Shown in pieces: positions 1 through 8,996 of a stretch of 58,007 nucleotides of DNA. The notes beneath the pieces were generated by a model. It did no database searches and was not told where the DNA came from. It worked only from the letters and a program-made list of their open reading frames with translations. How positions within the stretch are numbered: the first letter of the stretch is position 1; each line of letters opens with the position of its first letter. The position numbers and the translations under genes were made by a program. The stretch comes from an uncultured Pelagibacteraceae bacterium. GTDB lineage: Bacteria; Pseudomonadota; Alphaproteobacteria; Pelagibacterales; Pelagibacteraceae. Where the stretch lies: NCBI GenBank assembly GCA_902576765.1, contig CACGWH010000006.1, positions 1 to 58,007 of the forward strand, given 5' to 3'.

Positions 1-822
1 TGCTGGCGCAATAACCATTAGTTGATGCTTTTTTCCTACCTCTAGTACAGCATTCCACATTTCATCAGCATATAAAGTTGCATCTCTTAAGTATATTTCG
101 TAACCAGCTTCACCTGAAAATCCTGACTGAGATATTACACAACTTCTTCCAGCAACTTTAACTTCTGCTAAACCATAAAAAGGCATGTTTTCTAAATCAA
201 CTTGATCACCTAATAAATCTTTCATAAGTGCTTTTGATTTAGGTCCTTGAATTTGAACAGGACATGCATCAATTTCCTCAATGGTACAATTAAATCTTCC
301 ATCTGCATTGACACCCTGTAGGTACATTCCAATATCGGAGTCTGATAAAGAAAACCAAAATTCATCTTTTGAAATTCTTAATAGAATTGGATCATTTAAA
401 ACCCCACCATATGCGTTACATAAAATTACATATCTAGCTCTCATTGGTGAAATTTTTGTTGCATCTCTTGTTATTACGTAATCAACAAATTTTTCAGCAT
501 CTGGACCTTTAACCTGGATTTGTCTTTCAACAGCAACGTTCCACATTGTTACATGATTTACAATTGCATCATACTCAACCATTGCCCCACCGTCTTCTGG
601 TTTTACATATCCTCTTGGATGATAAATACGATTGTATACAGTCGCTCTCCAACAACCCGCCTGCATTGATAAATGCCAATAAGGTGATTTTCTTACCCTT
701 GTTGAAATTAACATTTCAACTTTAGTTGGTCCACTTTGTCTTAAATTGTATGGTACTTTTCGATCTGATTGATCAACAGAAGTAACATGTTTTAGTTTAG
801 TATAGTCAAATTCTTTAGACAT
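1..822 (-). CDS. GcvT/DmdA-like folate-dependent methyltransferase (partial, C-terminus off the left edge)
   Basis: Reading back from the ATG at 820-822 gives 274 codons that run off position 1. The protein resembles the aminomethyltransferase (GcvT) fold and especially DMSP demethylase-like members: VERQIQVKGPDAEKF near residue 100, YGGVLNDPILLRI, and FWFSLSDSDI follow the order seen in DmdA. Family members move a methyl group from a sulfonium or amine substrate to tetrahydrofolate in the cytoplasm. The start has a good ribosome site (GGAG, 9 bases upstream) and lies inside the 3' end of the upstream MetF-like gene (8-base overlap), so the two are probably co-translated. The substrate cannot be assigned; it looks like a DmdA paralogue rather than a proven DMSP demethylase. 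Confidence 0.8.
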   Translation of the reverse strand, partial: MSKEFDYTKLKHVTSVDQSDRKVPYNLRQSGPTKVEMLISTRVRKSPYWHLSMQAGCWRATVYNRIYHPRGYVKPEDGGAMVEYDAIVNHVTMWNVAVERQIQVKGPDAEKFVDYVITRDATKISPMRARYVILCNAYGGVLNDPILLRISKDEFWFSLSDSDIGMYLQGVNADGRFNCTIEEIDACPVQIQGPKSKALMKDLLGDQVDLENMPFYGLAEVKVAGRSCVISQSGFSGEAGYEIYLRDATLYADEMWNAVLEVGKKHQLMVIAPA

Positions 823-1543
823 AACTATTCTCCTTCAACCACTTGTTAGTTTCCTTCAAGCCGCCGAATGTATAAATGTGGAAGAAATCAGTATGCGATT
901 TAACTTTCCCAATTAAATCATTAGGGTCTTTAGGTCTCAATAAATCTAATGCCTTAGTAAAATTAGATTTAAGAAAATTAAGGGAATTTTTTGCTCCAAC
1001 AATATTAGCAAATTTAATTAAGCTTGATATTTTTAGAGGCCCAGTAATTCCCACATGCACTGGCACGCTTTGTTTAGATATAAAATCTATAATAGGCTGA
1101 GGATCTAATAACCATTGAGTTACTATATAATCAGCATAAGGCTTTTTGTCTATCATAGCTTTTTCTAAATCTGAATCGGATATATCAGGACTCCCCTCTG
1201 GGTGTCCAGCAATTCCTATTGTCATCTTCTCAAAATAACCAGTCTCTAAAAGTTGAAACGAGCTATCAAATTTTCCTAAAGGTTCACGTCCCCCTCCAAT
1301 TATTAAAGCTTGTTTAACACCTCCATCTTTACATCTTGAAACATAATCTTTTACCTGCTTTTCATCATGCATAGATCTTGCAGGAAAATGAGGAACTGGA
1401 TTAAAACCTTTTTTGACTAACTCAACCGCTTGTTGAGCAGTTTCTTTATAATCTCCACCAGGCAGCATGGTAATGTAAACATCTTTTACAGGGGGGACTG
1501 TTGATAAATCCGTTTGAGGGCCTATTTCAAGAGAAAATTTCAT
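815..1543 (-). CDS. Methylenetetrahydrofolate reductase-like protein (MetF family, short)
   Basis: This 242-residue protein has the MetF TIM-barrel signatures: an EIGP strand at the N-terminus, HFPARS near residue 54, IGIAGHPEGSPD near residue 109 (the family's GYPEGHP region) and VTQWLLDP near residue 142. MetF enzymes interconvert 5,10-methylene- and 5-methyl-tetrahydrofolate using FAD. At 242 residues it is shorter than classical MetF (about 290). It is coupled to the downstream GcvT/DmdA-like gene, which suggests that methyl-folate made by that methyltransferase is oxidised back to methylene-folate here. The direction of flux is inference. Confidence 0.83.
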   Translation of the reverse strand: MKFSLEIGPQTDLSTVPPVKDVYITMLPGGDYKETAQQAVELVKKGFNPVPHFPARSMHDEKQVKDYVSRCKDGGVKQALIIGGGREPLGKFDSSFQLLETGYFEKMTIGIAGHPEGSPDISDSDLEKAMIDKKPYADYIVTQWLLDPQPIIDFISKQSVPVHVGITGPLKISSLIKFANIVGAKNSLNFLKSNFTKALDLLRPKDPNDLIGKVKSHTDFFHIYTFGGLKETNKWLKENSYV

Positions 1544-1589
1544 TATAAGATCTTTATATTTTTTGAAAAAGGTGTCAATTTAATATCAA

Positions 1590-1997
1590 ATGAAAATAAT
1601 TTTAATAATGGGATTGCCAGGATCAGGAAAAACCACTTTATCTAATGAGCTTGCTCCAATGCTTAATGCAAAAAGATTAAACGCTGATGAAGTGAGAAAA
1701 GAAGCAAATGATTGGGATTTTTCTGAAGAAGGACGAAAAAGACAAGCAAAGAGAATGGCTGAATTTGCATTAAAAATGAAGGAAGATGGAAGTTACGTTG
1801 TTGCAGACTTTATTTGCCCTACACCTGAAGCAAGAAGTCTATTTCCAGCTGATTTTATAATTTGGGTTGATACTATTAAAGAGGGAAGATTTGACGATAC
1901 TAATAAAATGTTTGTTAAACCCGACAAGTATGACTTTCATGTAACAACTCAAGATGCTAAAAATTGGGCACCAAAAATATTAAAGGCGATTAGATAA
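1590..1997 (+). CDS. APS kinase-like P-loop kinase (divergent, short)
   Basis: This 135-residue P-loop protein has a Walker A GLPGSGKTT at residues 8-16, then LNADEVRKEAND, the position of the LDGDNVR motif of adenylylsulfate kinase (CysC), and VADFICPTPEAR, matching the family's AFISPYRxxR segment. The usual C-terminal FTGIDSPYE substrate segment is replaced by KPDKYDFHVTT. CysC is normally near 200 residues, so this is a reduced relative whose substrate may not be APS. The gene shares a TAATG stop/start with the following nucleotidyltransferase, so the two products probably act together. It is transcribed divergently from the MetF-like gene. Confidence 0.75.
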   Translation: MKIILIMGLPGSGKTTLSNELAPMLNAKRLNADEVRKEANDWDFSEEGRKRQAKRMAEFALKMKEDGSYVVADFICPTPEARSLFPADFIIWVDTIKEGRFDDTNKMFVKPDKYDFHVTTQDAKNWAPKILKAIR

Positions 1998-2371
1998 TGA
2001 CTTACAAGTGGGACAACAAAAAACCAACTGCCCAAATGTTAGGAAGATGGCAACCATTTCACGACGGTCATTATACTTTATTTAAAGAAATAGTAAAAAA
2101 AACGGGTCAAGTTTGTATTCAAATTAGAGATGTTCAAGGTGTAGATGATAACCCTTTTGATTTCGAAACAGTAAAAAAAAATATTGAAGAAAGGTTAAAT
2201 CCAGAATTTGAAGGAAGATTTAAAATCATGTTGGTACCAAATGTTACAAATATTTGCTACGGTAGGGGTGTTGGTTATAAAATTGAGGAAATTGTATTAC
2301 CTGAGGAAATTCAAAAAATTTCAGCTACTAAAATTAGAGCTAAAATGAGGGAAGAAGGGAAGCTTAAATAG
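1997..2371 (+). CDS. Small cytidylyltransferase/adenylyltransferase-like protein
   Basis: This 124-residue protein has the nucleotidylyltransferase signature GRWQPFHDGH at residues 16-25 (the HxGH motif, H22 and H25) and a C-terminal ISATKIR at 108-114, the second nucleotide-binding motif of NMN adenylyltransferase, glycerol-3-phosphate cytidylyltransferase and ATP sulfurylase. The family transfers AMP or CMP from a triphosphate to a small phosphorylated or anionic substrate. It overlaps the APS-kinase-like gene by one base. The pair looks like a miniature Sat/CysC arrangement, but neither protein carries enough family-specific residues to name the substrate. Confidence 0.75.
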   Translation: MTYKWDNKKPTAQMLGRWQPFHDGHYTLFKEIVKKTGQVCIQIRDVQGVDDNPFDFETVKKNIEERLNPEFEGRFKIMLVPNVTNICYGRGVGYKIEEIVLPEEIQKISATKIRAKMREEGKLK

Positions 2372-2379
2372 AATTTTTA

Positions 2380-3153
2380 ATGAACATAAAAGTTAAAAAT
2401 TTAACTGGTGGAATAGCTATTGTTACAATAAATGAGCCAAAAACATATAATTCACTTTCATTTCAAAATCTTAATAGTCTAATTAAAGTTTTTCGAAGAC
2501 TAGATAAAGATAAAAAAACAAAAGTAATCATTTTAGAGGGAGCAGGTAAAGGTTTTAGTGCAGGTCATAATTTGAAAGAAGTGAAAAGTCTAAAAGGAAA
2601 AAATAGATATCAAAAATTATTTAATCTTTGTTCAAAACTAATGATGCAAATAGTTGAGGGAAGAAAACCTGTCATTGCTAAAGTTCACGGTGCAGCTTAT
2701 GCAGCTGGATGTCAATTAGTTGCTAGCTGTGATTTAGCTTATAGTTCTAATGATGCTTTATTTGCAACTCCAGGGGTAAATATTGGATTATTCTGCAGCA
2801 CACCAATGGTTGCAGTTAGTAGAAAAATAAATAGAAAACCGATGATGAAAATGTTGCTAACAGGTGAGCCAATTAAAGCAAATTTCGCAAAAGAAATTGG
2901 ATTAATAAATGATTTTTTTTCCAGGCCTAAATTAAATTATGAAGTATTTAAAATTGCAAAAAAAATTGCGTCTAAATCAAATCTTACAATTAAAATAGGG
3001 AAACAAGCTTTTTACAAACAATTAGAAATGCCATTAAGAAAAGCATATTCATATACCAGTAAAATGATGACTCTCAATATGATGGCTATGGATGCTAAAG
3101 AGGGTATTTCAGCTTTTTTAGAAAAAAGAAAACCTAAATGGAAAAATAGATAA
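2380..3153 (+). CDS. Enoyl-CoA hydratase/isomerase family protein
   Basis: A 257-residue crotonase-fold protein. It shows GKGFSAGHNLKE near residue 56 (first oxyanion-hole strand, with a typical AGHDL-like motif) and KVHGAAYAAGCQLVASCDLAY near residue 100 (second oxyanion-hole glycine). These enzymes hydrate or isomerise acyl-CoA thioesters. The sequence resembles the ECHDC3-type branch (SAGHNLKE, FCSTPMVAVSR) more than a classical beta-oxidation hydratase; the substrate is unknown. It is separated by 8 bases from the nucleotidyltransferase and overlaps the next gene by one base, so it belongs to the same transcription unit. Confidence 0.87.
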   Translation: MNIKVKNLTGGIAIVTINEPKTYNSLSFQNLNSLIKVFRRLDKDKKTKVIILEGAGKGFSAGHNLKEVKSLKGKNRYQKLFNLCSKLMMQIVEGRKPVIAKVHGAAYAAGCQLVASCDLAYSSNDALFATPGVNIGLFCSTPMVAVSRKINRKPMMKMLLTGEPIKANFAKEIGLINDFFSRPKLNYEVFKIAKKIASKSNLTIKIGKQAFYKQLEMPLRKAYSYTSKMMTLNMMAMDAKEGISAFLEKRKPKWKNR

Positions 3154-3335
3154 TGAATAAAAATATTTTACTTATAGTTTTTTTGATAATTGGAATAATC
3201 ATTATATATAACTTTAGAGGCCATAATCAAAATAAAGCGATAGAAGCCTGTATTGCAGGAAGTAAAAAATTAGACCAACCTATGACTATTGAGGAAGCAA
3301 AAAACTTTTGTAAAGATAAAATTCAAAAAAAATAA
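3153..3335 (+). CDS. Small membrane-anchored protein with two cysteines
   Basis: This 60-residue protein starts with a single hydrophobic helix (residues 4-20) followed by a short polar domain holding two cysteines (C33 and C53) spaced like a possible disulfide. It is not recognised. Reality is supported by its position: TAATG overlaps at both ends join it to the enoyl-CoA hydratase-like gene and the CoA-binding gene, and its lysine/isoleucine-rich composition matches its neighbours. The domain is probably periplasmic. Confidence 0.6.
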   Translation: MNKNILLIVFLIIGIIIIYNFRGHNQNKAIEACIAGSKKLDQPMTIEEAKNFCKDKIQKK

Positions 3336-3769
3336 TGAGTAGCATAAAAGAAATCCTCACAAAATATAAAAAGATTGCAATGGTTGGAGTGAGTAATGAC
3401 CCAACAAAAGCATCTACTATTGTCATGAAATATATGCAGAAATATGGATTTAAAGTTTATCCAATCAACCCTAAAGCCCAAGGTCAAAAAATTTTGGGTG
3501 AAGAAGTACGTGGTAAGATTACTGATATTAAAGATTCAATTGACATAGTAAATGTCTTTAGACCCTCTAAAGAAGTTTTAGATATCGCTCATGACACAGT
3601 CAATATTAAAGCAAAAGTTTTGTGGTTACAGCTTGGAATAAGAAATGAAGAGGCAAAAAAACTAGTTGAGAAAAAAAAAATTGAATATATTGAAAACAAA
3701 TGTACTAAAATGGAATATCAAAAACATTTCTTGAAAGTACGACAAGCTTTTCCTGTTCTTCAAGATTAA
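3335..3769 (+). CDS. CoA-binding domain protein (YccU family)
   Basis: This 144-residue protein matches the stand-alone CoA-binding Rossmann domain family: KKIAMVGVSNDPTKAS at the N-terminus, then YGFKVYPINPKAQ, VNVFRPSKEV and LWLQLGIRNEEA, ending with ENKCTKMEYQKH (the usual CxKxEH-like end). The family binds CoA, but a biochemical role is not established. It abuts the flavodoxin-fold gene with no spacer and follows an enoyl-CoA hydratase-like gene, which fits a link to acyl-CoA metabolism. Confidence 0.88.
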   Translation: MSSIKEILTKYKKIAMVGVSNDPTKASTIVMKYMQKYGFKVYPINPKAQGQKILGEEVRGKITDIKDSIDIVNVFRPSKEVLDIAHDTVNIKAKVLWLQLGIRNEEAKKLVEKKKIEYIENKCTKMEYQKHFLKVRQAFPVLQD

Positions 3770-4339
3770 ATGAAAAAAATTTTTATTATCTATGGACACT
3801 ATAATGACAAATCTTTCAATGCCTCAATAAGAGATACTTTTATAAAGACAGTAAATAACAATGGTCACTCAACAGATGTTGTTGATCTATATAAGGAAAA
3901 ATTTGATCCAGTTTACTCAGGAGAGGAACCCAGTGAAGATGTATTAGATCATAGGAAAAGAATAGAGGATTCTGACGTTATAGTTTTAATTGCTCCAATA
4001 TGGAATTTTAGAATGCCAGCTATCGTTGAAGGATGGATAGACAAAGTCCTTGCACCACCTTGGGCCTTTAGATTTAAAAAACTATTTGGAAATTACGGAT
4101 ATCCGTTAGGGAATTTAAGAGGAAAAAAAGCAGTTGTATTTTGTACTTATGGATCTCCACAATTTGCTGTCAGAACTTTTTTTCTTAATATGCCAACAAA
4201 AAGACTTAGACGGGGAGTATTTAATATATGCGGCATAACGGATGTTATATATCGTAGATACTTTGCTGTACCTTTTGTTAGCGATAAAAAAAGAAAAAAA
4301 TTTTTAGAAGATGTTAAAAAAACTGCAAATAATATTTAG
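3770..4339 (+). CDS. Flavodoxin-fold NAD(P)H dehydrogenase (quinone) family protein
   Basis: This 189-residue protein has the flavodoxin-like fold of the NQO1/MdaB family: IFIIYGHYNDKSFNASI (FMN phosphate loop), VVDLYKEKFDPV, then IVLIAPIWNFRMPAIVEGWIDKVL, the diagnostic P-x-W-x-x-x-P-A segment. Such enzymes use FMN or FAD to reduce quinones or similar acceptors with NAD(P)H. The start codon directly follows the stop of the CoA-binding gene, and the 3' end overlaps the next gene by 29 bases, consistent with one operon. The substrate is not known. Confidence 0.87.
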   Translation: MKKIFIIYGHYNDKSFNASIRDTFIKTVNNNGHSTDVVDLYKEKFDPVYSGEEPSEDVLDHRKRIEDSDVIVLIAPIWNFRMPAIVEGWIDKVLAPPWAFRFKKLFGNYGYPLGNLRGKKAVVFCTYGSPQFAVRTFFLNMPTKRLRRGVFNICGITDVIYRRYFAVPFVSDKKRKKFLEDVKKTANNI

Positions 4340-4784
4340 TATTTTATTCTTTTTTTTTGTTTCAGTTCCAATCTCTAAAGCAGAATTATTAAAACCTAAT
4401 AGCAATATTAAACCAGATAAAGTGATCGAAATACAACTATCAGGACTTCAAAATAATGATCTTGTTTATAAAGATAGTGGAATTGAGCAAACTTGGAATT
4501 TCGCTCATCCAAGTAATAAGAAAGTTACTGGCCCATTGGATAAGTTTAAAAGAATGATAAAAGGAGATTCTTATCAAATGATGATTAACCATTTGAGCCA
4601 TACAATAACAAAGCTTGGAAGTGGTGAAAATTGGGCACAATTTGAAGTGATACTTTTAGATAAAGATAAGATCTATCATAAATTTAATTGGCAAGTTGAG
4701 AAGTATGAAACAGACGGCCCCTTGAAAGATTGTTGGCTAACAACAATGGTATCTAGTCCAATCCCGTTAGGAAGCTCAATATGA
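4311..4784 (+). CDS. Secreted DUF4864 family protein
   Basis: This 157-residue protein has a clear signal peptide (hydrophobic residues 8-20, cleavage near SKA-EL). The mature part has the order of conserved segments expected for DUF4864: a helix with QLSGLQNNDLVYKDSGI, then WNFAHPSNKKVTGPLDKF and GDSYQMMINHLSH. The family is an NTF2-like small fold of unknown function, exported to the periplasm. It overlaps the flavodoxin-fold gene by 29 bases and closes the operon that began at 1590. Confidence 0.75.
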   Translation: MLKKLQIIFSILFFFFVSVPISKAELLKPNSNIKPDKVIEIQLSGLQNNDLVYKDSGIEQTWNFAHPSNKKVTGPLDKFKRMIKGDSYQMMINHLSHTITKLGSGENWAQFEVILLDKDKIYHKFNWQVEKYETDGPLKDCWLTTMVSSPIPLGSSI

Positions 4785-4837
4785 TCAAAATGACAATTTT
4801 GTTTCGTTATGAATAAAAATTTAGTAGGAATCGCTTA

Positions 4838-7270
4838 ATGAAATCAAAAACAAAAGTTGTAGTTGTAGGAGGTGGTGTAGTAGGCGTAAGTGCTCTCTAT
4901 CACTTAGCAAAAAAAGGTTGGTCAGATGTTATCTTAGTCGAGCGAAAAGAACTTACATCTGGATCTACTTGGCATGCAGCTGGACTTTTACCATTATTTA
5001 ACATGAGTTACTCTGTTGGACAATTACACAAGTATGCTGTTAATCTTTATAAAACATTGGAGGAAGAGACAGGAAAAAATGTTGGTTTTAGTGTTGTATC
5101 AAATATTCGTTTAGCAAGTACAAAAGACAGAATGGATGAATATCATCAGTATGCAGGTGTTGCTAAAACTATTGGAGTAGATGTAAAATTTTTAACTCCA
5201 CAACAAGTAAAAGAAATTTGGCCTTTGTGTCATACAGATGACCTAGTTGGAGCAATCCAGCACCCAGAGGACGGATATATTCAACCTGCAGACTTAACAC
5301 AAGCACTTGCAACAGGTGCGAGAAATAGAGGAGCTGAAATATATAGAAATACAACAGTCTTAGCTATGAGACAAACTAAAGATGGATGGATAGTTGAGAC
5401 AGATAAAGGTTCAATAGAATGTGAACATGTAATTTCCTGTTCGGGAAATTTTGCAAGACAAACTGGTGAAATGGTTGGACTAGATATTCCAGTTATACCA
5501 GTTGAACATCAATACATTGTTACTGAACCGCATCCTGCAATTCAAAAAAGAAAAAAAGATGGCCTTCCTGAAATGGGGGTATTAAGAGATAGTGATAGTA
5601 GATGGTACATGAGAGAAGAAGCTGGTGGATTAATTTTAGGCCCATACGAAGATGGAGCACCAGCATGTTATGTTGAGGGACCATCAAAAAATTCTGAATA
5701 TGAATTATTTCAAGAAGACTTAGACAGACTAGCACCACATATCGAGGGAGCAATACATCGTGTTCCAGCTTTTGGAGAAGTTGGAGTTAAAAAAGTTTAT
5801 AATGGAGCTATTTGTTATACACCAGATGGAAATCCAATCGTAGGACCAGCTTGGGGTTTAAAAAATTTTTGGATTAATGAAGGACATAGTTTTGGAATAA
5901 CGGCTGCAGGTGGTGCTGGTTGGCAGCTTGCAGAGTGGATTGTAGATGGAGAACCTACAATTGATATGCTCGGTGTAGAACCAAGACGATATGGAAATTA
6001 TGCTACTAAATCTTATTTAAAAGCAAAAAATGAAGAGGCTTACAGTCATGTTTTTATTGTTCATTACCCTGATGAGGAAAGACCAGCCGCAAGACCTCTA
6101 AGAACATCACCTTGTTATGAGAGAATGAAAGAACTTGGGGCTGTGTTTGGTCAAAAATTTGGATGGGAAAGACCTAACTTTTTTGCAACTGATGGAATGG
6201 AACAAAAAGATGACTGGTCATTTAGAAGATCAAAATGGTTTGATGCAATCAAAAAAGAGTGTGAAAATGTAAAAAAAAATGTTGGACTTTTAGATATGAC
6301 AGCATTTGCAAAGTGTAGAATTAAAGGACCTAAAGCAGAGGAGTTTTTAGATTATTTAGTCGCAAATAAACTTCCTAAAAAAGTTGGAAGAATAAATTTA
6401 TGTCATGCGTTGAATACAAAAGGCGGTGTTCATTCGGAATTTACAATTATGAAAGAAGCAGAAAATAGCTATTATTTGGTTTCTGCGGGTGCAAATTTAC
6501 GACTGGATCATGATTGGATTCAAAAGTGGATGCCCTCAGATGGTTCAGTAATTTTTGAAGATCTTACAAATAGTACTGGAGTTCTTGTTGTGGCAGGTCC
6601 TAAAGCAAGAGAATTAATGAAAAAAGTTTCAACGGACGATTTTTCAAATGAAAATTTTAAATGGTTAACAGCTAAGAATGTTAATGTAGGATATGCTCCA
6701 GTAAATGCAATGAGAGTGAATTTTGTTGGAGAACTAGGCTGGGAATTACATCATCCAATTGAATATCAAAATCATATTTTTGATAAATTGATGGAAGCCG
6801 GTAAAGATTTAGGTATCAAACCATTCGGAATTAGAGCAATGAACAGTTTAAGAGTTGAAAAATCTTACAAACTAGTAGGAACAGAGTTATCGATTGAATA
6901 TTCACCATACGAGTCTGGTCTAGATAGGTTTATTCATCCAAATAAAGGAAATTTTATTGGTCTTGATGCGTTAAATAAATGGAGAGAAAAAGGTTTTGAT
7001 AATAAATTAGTAACACTAGAAGTTCATAATACAAATGACTCAGATGTATTAGGAAACAATCCAATATATAAAGATGACAAAGTAGTTGGAAGAGCAACAG
7101 GTGGTGAGTATGGGTTTAGGTTAGACAAATCTATCGCATTAGCAATGGTTAAACCAGATTTAGCAAACGTTGGTGAAAAACTTAAAGTTGATATTCTTGG
7201 AAAGATGTACGAAGCTACAATCTTAGAGGAAAGTCCTTATGATGCTGAAAACAAATTATTGAGAGCTTAA
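4838..7270 (+). CDS. Dimethylglycine/sarcosine dehydrogenase (FAD + GcvT-type folate domain)
   Basis: This 810-residue two-domain enzyme has an N-terminal dinucleotide fold ([17 protein letters not shown], residues 7-23), then STWHAAGLL with H46 at the covalent FAD position of the DMGDH/SARDH family. The C-terminal half from about residue 440 is a GcvT-like folate domain ([34 protein letters not shown]). It oxidatively demethylates dimethylglycine or sarcosine, passing electrons to ETF and the C1 unit to tetrahydrofolate. The start is set by TAGGA 9 bases upstream. The three following genes encode EtfB, EtfA and ETF:quinone oxidoreductase, matching this electron path. Dimethylglycine and sarcosine specificity cannot be separated by eye. 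Confidence 0.92.
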   Translation: MKSKTKVVVVGGGVVGVSALYHLAKKGWSDVILVERKELTSGSTWHAAGLLPLFNMSYSVGQLHKYAVNLYKTLEEETGKNVGFSVVSNIRLASTKDRMDEYHQYAGVAKTIGVDVKFLTPQQVKEIWPLCHTDDLVGAIQHPEDGYIQPADLTQALATGARNRGAEIYRNTTVLAMRQTKDGWIVETDKGSIECEHVISCSGNFARQTGEMVGLDIPVIPVEHQYIVTEPHPAIQKRKKDGLPEMGVLRDSDSRWYMREEAGGLILGPYEDGAPACYVEGPSKNSEYELFQEDLDRLAPHIEGAIHRVPAFGEVGVKKVYNGAICYTPDGNPIVGPAWGLKNFWINEGHSFGITAAGGAGWQLAEWIVDGEPTIDMLGVEPRRYGNYATKSYLKAKNEEAYSHVFIVHYPDEERPAARPLRTSPCYERMKELGAVFGQKFGWERPNFFATDGMEQKDDWSFRRSKWFDAIKKECENVKKNVGLLDMTAFAKCRIKGPKAEEFLDYLVANKLPKKVGRINLCHALNTKGGVHSEFTIMKEAENSYYLVSAGANLRLDHDWIQKWMPSDGSVIFEDLTNSTGVLVVAGPKARELMKKVSTDDFSNENFKWLTAKNVNVGYAPVNAMRVNFVGELGWELHHPIEYQNHIFDKLMEAGKDLGIKPFGIRAMNSLRVEKSYKLVGTELSIEYSPYESGLDRFIHPNKGNFIGLDALNKWREKGFDNKLVTLEVHNTNDSDVLGNNPIYKDDKVVGRATGGEYGFRLDKSIALAMVKPDLANVGEKLKVDILGKMYEATILEESPYDAENKLLRA

Positions 7271-8019
7271 TGAAAATCTTAGTCGCAGTAAAAAGAGTTA
7301 TTGATTACAACGTTCAAATAAGAGTCAAAGAGGACAATTCAGGTGTTGTGACTGATAATGTTAAAATGTCTACAAATCCACCAGACGATAATGCAATAGA
7401 AGAAGCGGTCAAAATTAAAGAGGCAGGAAAAGCAACAGAGGTTGTTGCTGTGAGTATTGGTGAGGAAAAAGCTCAAGAAACTGTAAGAAAGGCTTTGGCA
7501 GTTGGAGCAGATAGAGGAATTCTAGTAAAAGCAGATGGAATTTTAGAGCCTCTAGCAGTTTCAAAATTGTTACACAAAATTGTAGAAAAAGAAAAACCTG
7601 ATTTAGTTTTTATGGGAAAACAAGCAATCGATGATGATTGCAATCAAACAGGTCAAATGTTAAGCGCACTGCTTAATTGGCCACAAGCAACTTTTGCATC
7701 TAAAATTGAAATTAAGGATAAAAAATTAGAGGTCACAAGAGAGATAGATGAAGGGTTAGAGACGATTGAAATAAATGTTCCTGCTATTGTAACCTGTGAC
7801 TTGAGATTAAATGAGCCAAGATACGCCTCATTACCTAATATAATGAAAGCTAAGAAAAAACCTATTGAACAATTAAATGCGTCAGATTTAGGAGTGGATA
7901 CATCTGCTAGAATCGAGCAAATTAAGGTTGAGGAACCACCAAAAAGAAAAGCAGGTATTAAAGTTTCTAGTGTGGCTGAGTTAGTACAAAAATTAAAGAA
8001 TGAAGCAAAGGTAATATAA
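7270..8019 (+). CDS. etfB: Electron transfer flavoprotein beta subunit
   Basis: The 249-residue product starts [19 protein letters not shown], the typical EtfB beginning, followed by [20 protein letters not shown] and [21 protein letters not shown] (AMP/ETF-alpha interface) and [28 protein letters not shown] recognition-loop sequence near residue 180. EtfB binds AMP and, with EtfA, carries electrons from flavin dehydrogenases. Its start overlaps the dehydrogenase stop by one base and etfA follows directly, so stoichiometric expression is expected. Confidence 0.96.
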   Translation: MKILVAVKRVIDYNVQIRVKEDNSGVVTDNVKMSTNPPDDNAIEEAVKIKEAGKATEVVAVSIGEEKAQETVRKALAVGADRGILVKADGILEPLAVSKLLHKIVEKEKPDLVFMGKQAIDDDCNQTGQMLSALLNWPQATFASKIEIKDKKLEVTREIDEGLETIEINVPAIVTCDLRLNEPRYASLPNIMKAKKKPIEQLNASDLGVDTSARIEQIKVEEPPKRKAGIKVSSVAELVQKLKNEAKVI

Positions 8020-8973
8020 ATGTCAGTTTTATTAATTGCAGAACATAATAATCAAGAACTTAGGCCTTTTACACTAAATGCTGTAACTGCAGCATCGCAA
8101 ATTGATAGTGATGTACACGCTGTAATTATCGGTCATAATTGTGAGAAAGCTGCAAAAGTATTATCAGAATTACCTTTAATTAAAAAAGTAATAAGTATTG
8201 AAGCTCCACATTATGAAAATTTTGTTGCCGAAAACTTTGCACCTGCTGTTATTAAATTATCTAATGATTATTCTCATATAATTTGTTCAGCAAATACATT
8301 TGGTAAGAATTTAATGCCAAGAATTGCTGCAGCTTTAGACACATCACAAATCAGCGATATTATAAAAGTTATTTCAGCTGATACATTTTTAAGACCAATA
8401 TATGCTGGAAATGCTTTTGCAACTGTTAAAAGTAAAGATACAAAAAAGTGTGTTACTATAAGACCAACTTCTTTTGATCCATGTGAAAGCTCAGGTGGAT
8501 CTGCTCCAATTGAAAAATCTGAACCTAGTGAAGAATTTGGACATACTAAATTTATTAAAAGAGAGGAAATTAAATCAGATAGACCTGAACTTGGAACTGC
8601 AAGAGTTGTGATTTCAGGAGGAAGAGGAATGCAGAGTGGAGATAATTTTAAATTAATTACCTCTATAGCTGATAAGCTTAATGCTGCAATAGGCGCATCC
8701 CGAGCAGCTGTTGATGCTGGCTATATAAGTAATGATCATCAGGTTGGACAAACTGGTAAAGTTGTAGTGCCTGATCTATATATTGCAGTTGGTATTTCAG
8801 GAGCTATCCAACATTTAGCTGGAATGAAAGAAAGTAAAATTATTGTTGCGATTAATAAAGATGGAGAAGCACCAATTTTTAGTGTTGCAGATTATGGCCT
8901 TGAGGCTGATCTTTTTGAAGCTCTTCCACAATTCCTAGAAGAATTGAACAAATTAAACACTATACAAAAATAA
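8020..8973 (+). CDS. etfA: Electron transfer flavoprotein alpha subunit
   Basis: This 317-residue protein is EtfA: the C-terminal FAD domain carries [46 protein letters not shown] and [19 protein letters not shown] in the canonical order. EtfA holds the redox-active FAD of the heterodimer. The gene starts directly after the etfB stop. Length is normal for the family. In this operon the donor is most likely the dimethylglycine/sarcosine dehydrogenase, although ETF may also serve acyl-CoA dehydrogenases encoded elsewhere. Confidence 0.96.
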   Translation: MSVLLIAEHNNQELRPFTLNAVTAASQIDSDVHAVIIGHNCEKAAKVLSELPLIKKVISIEAPHYENFVAENFAPAVIKLSNDYSHIICSANTFGKNLMPRIAAALDTSQISDIIKVISADTFLRPIYAGNAFATVKSKDTKKCVTIRPTSFDPCESSGGSAPIEKSEPSEEFGHTKFIKREEIKSDRPELGTARVVISGGRGMQSGDNFKLITSIADKLNAAIGASRAAVDAGYISNDHQVGQTGKVVVPDLYIAVGISGAIQHLAGMKESKIIVAINKDGEAPIFSVADYGLEADLFEALPQFLEELNKLNTIQK

Positions 8974-8996
8974 TAGAATCTGTAAAAAAATAGATT

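Noticed and set aside
281..481. 66-codon plus-strand ORF
   Set aside because: Antisense to the GcvT/DmdA-like gene, which is clearly coding; no ribosome site or family match.
4809..4838. Nine-residue ORF MNKNLVGIA ending in TAATG at the dimethylglycine dehydrogenase start
   Set aside because: Too short and without a ribosome site; overlap with the start codon can be chance in AT-rich sequence.
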